DNA of 64,000 bases from Planctomycetota bacterium (GTDB lineage: Bacteria > Planctomycetota > UBA1135 > GCA-002686595), in NCBI GenBank assembly GCA_012960475.1, contig DUBE01000046.1:1-64000 (forward strand), given 5' to 3'. The notes beneath the pieces were generated by a model. The model saw only the letters and a program-made list of their open reading frames with translations. It did no database searches and was not told the origin of the DNA. Both the position numbers and the translations under genes were made by a program. This document shows, in pieces, positions 63,123-64,000 of the stretch. The number at the start of each line of letters is the position of its first letter. The stretch's first letter is position 1.

Positions 63123-64000
63123 TCAAGCGCTCTGCTTGCCCTCAGGCAGGCGCAAGGTGCTTGTATCCGCCTTGCGTTCGGCCTTGGGCAGACTGGGGGC
63201 GAGGGTATCCAAGACGCGCTCTGCCGTGGCCCGGTAGGCGGTGAGTTTTCCACCGAGGATAGAGAGCACCCTGGGATTGTGCGCGTCGTCGATAGGCAGC
63301 AACACTTCTCTCGAACGCTTGAAGGCGCGGCCCTTGCCGTTTTCCAAGACCCGCAGTCCGGCCCAACTGGTGATGGGCGTGGAGTCGGCCTGGGGGAAAT
63401 GCCTCTGGAAAATCGTACGCAGGTAGTCGATTTCCTCTTGGCTGGGAACGATCCTGTCCGGTTCCCCCGTGTAGAGGCGTTCGGTGGTTCCCAGCAGGGT
63501 GTGTCCTTTCCAGGGTATTGCGAACACTGCGCGCCGGTCATGCTGGGCTTCCACATAGAAGGCTCCCTTGTGCAGGGCTCCGGGGAGTTCAAGGTGGCTG
63601 CCTGCAACCAGGGCCACCTGCGGGCAAGGCGCCGCGGGGTGCAGTCGCTGTGCTACCTCAGCGGCCCAGGGCCCTGCCGCGTTGACCAGGATGCGGGCCC
63701 CCAGAGTTTCGGTTTTGCCCTCTCGCAGGAGTTCCACCTGCCAGCGGTCCTGCTTCCATTCCGCCCTCACCAACTCCGTATTCAGGGAGTGCTGTGCTCC
63801 CAGTTCAATCGCCGAGGCCAGCACCGCGCGGGTCAGGAGTGCGTCATCAGTGGACCCATCCTGATACCGATAGACCGCCCGCAGCCCCTCAGTGCGCAGG
63901 CCATCCAGATCGTCCCATTCACTCCTGGGCAGGCTGCAAAAGCGGCTGTCCTTCCTGAAGCCCGCCAGGAGCGAATAGAGGCTCAACCCCGCTCGCATGG
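63123..64000 (-). CDS. glpD: FAD-dependent glycerol-3-phosphate dehydrogenase, C-terminal part
   Basis: The frame is open to the window edge, so the N-terminal FAD-binding part is missing. The visible ~292 residues fit aerobic GlpD: YRYQDGSTDDALLTRAVLASAIELGAQ, LGARILVNAAGPWAAEVAQ (second FAD segment), then PWKGHTLLGTTERLY and LSILGGKLTAYRATAERVL. The enzyme oxidises glycerol-3-phosphate to dihydroxyacetone phosphate and feeds electrons to quinone. The usual C-terminal helical domain after LTAYR is almost absent, so this is a short form. The 242 bp between it and the adjacent glycosyltransferase start hold nothing recognised. Confidence 0.85.
   Translation of the reverse strand, partial: MRAGLSLYSLLAGFRKDSRFCSLPRSEWDDLDGLRTEGLRAVYRYQDGSTDDALLTRAVLASAIELGAQHSLNTELVRAEWKQDRWQVELLREGKTETLGARILVNAAGPWAAEVAQRLHPAAPCPQVALVAGSHLELPGALHKGAFYVEAQHDRRAVFAIPWKGHTLLGTTERLYTGEPDRIVPSQEEIDYLRTIFQRHFPQADSTPITSWAGLRVLENGKGRAFKRSREVLLPIDDAHNPRVLSILGGKLTAYRATAERVLDTLAPSLPKAERKADTSTLRLPEGKQSA

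Overview
The window comes from a high-GC Gram-negative-type chromosome, most likely a marine planctomycete (Planctomycetota) or a close relative. The clues are a complete complex I operon, several sulfatase-fold lipoproteins, a DUF6288/PDZ protein, a complete Bat (aerotolerance-type) operon, very long secreted proteins, tight gene overlaps with frequent GTG/TTG starts, and few clear Shine-Dalgarno sites. The lineage is inferred from gene content only; no rRNA or other marker gene is present.

Layout. 1-2164 (minus): two tandem, related secreted proteins, the first cut by the window edge. They are separated by a strong hairpin terminator and a LacI-type palindrome. 2430-16075 (minus): a complete 14-subunit NADH:quinone oxidoreductase operon, nuoA to nuoN in canonical order, almost entirely overlapping. 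The exception is a 118-bp structured spacer between nuoL and nuoM that can pair with the nuoM ribosome-binding site. 16076-16766: a gene-free stretch rich in stable hairpins that ends in a terminator-like hairpin on the plus strand. 16767-22257 (minus): a compact four-gene unit of two cobalamin-type radical SAM proteins with PqqD-like tails, a 61-residue peptide and a pentaheme cytochrome c. I consider this the best candidate for an undescribed system, possibly a ribosomally made, radical-SAM-modified peptide.

22372-27303 (plus): a GT-C membrane glycosyltransferase-like protein, a metallophosphoesterase, a degenerate sulfatase-fold lipoprotein and an intact Cys-type sulfatase. 27310-35241 (minus): a 2643-residue TPR plus alpha-2-macroglobulin-like secreted protein without a thioester. 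35242-38547: a patch of foreign appearance, with an O-methyltransferase remnant, two copies of a 34-bp repeat around a PDZ/DUF6288 gene, and a sulfotransferase. 38666-42448: a GH113-like lipoprotein and a convergent GT39-type membrane glycosyltransferase. 42676-48715 (plus): recG, a HEAT-repeat protein and a lytic transglycosylase. 48816-57503 (plus): the Bat operon (MoxR, DUF58, a BatD/DUF4381-like protein, two VWA proteins, an acidic TPR protein, BatD, BatE). 57547-62880: a second degenerate sulfatase-fold lipoprotein and three GT4 glycosyltransferases. 63123-64000 (minus): the C-terminal part of an FAD glycerol-3-phosphate dehydrogenase.

Together, the complex I and cytochrome genes point to respiratory metabolism. 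The Bat, transglycosylase, macroglobulin and glycosyltransferase genes point to an elaborate envelope. The sulfatase, sulfotransferase and GH113-like genes point to work on sulfated or complex glycans. No tRNA, rRNA, CRISPR array, intact transposase or prophage gene was recognised.
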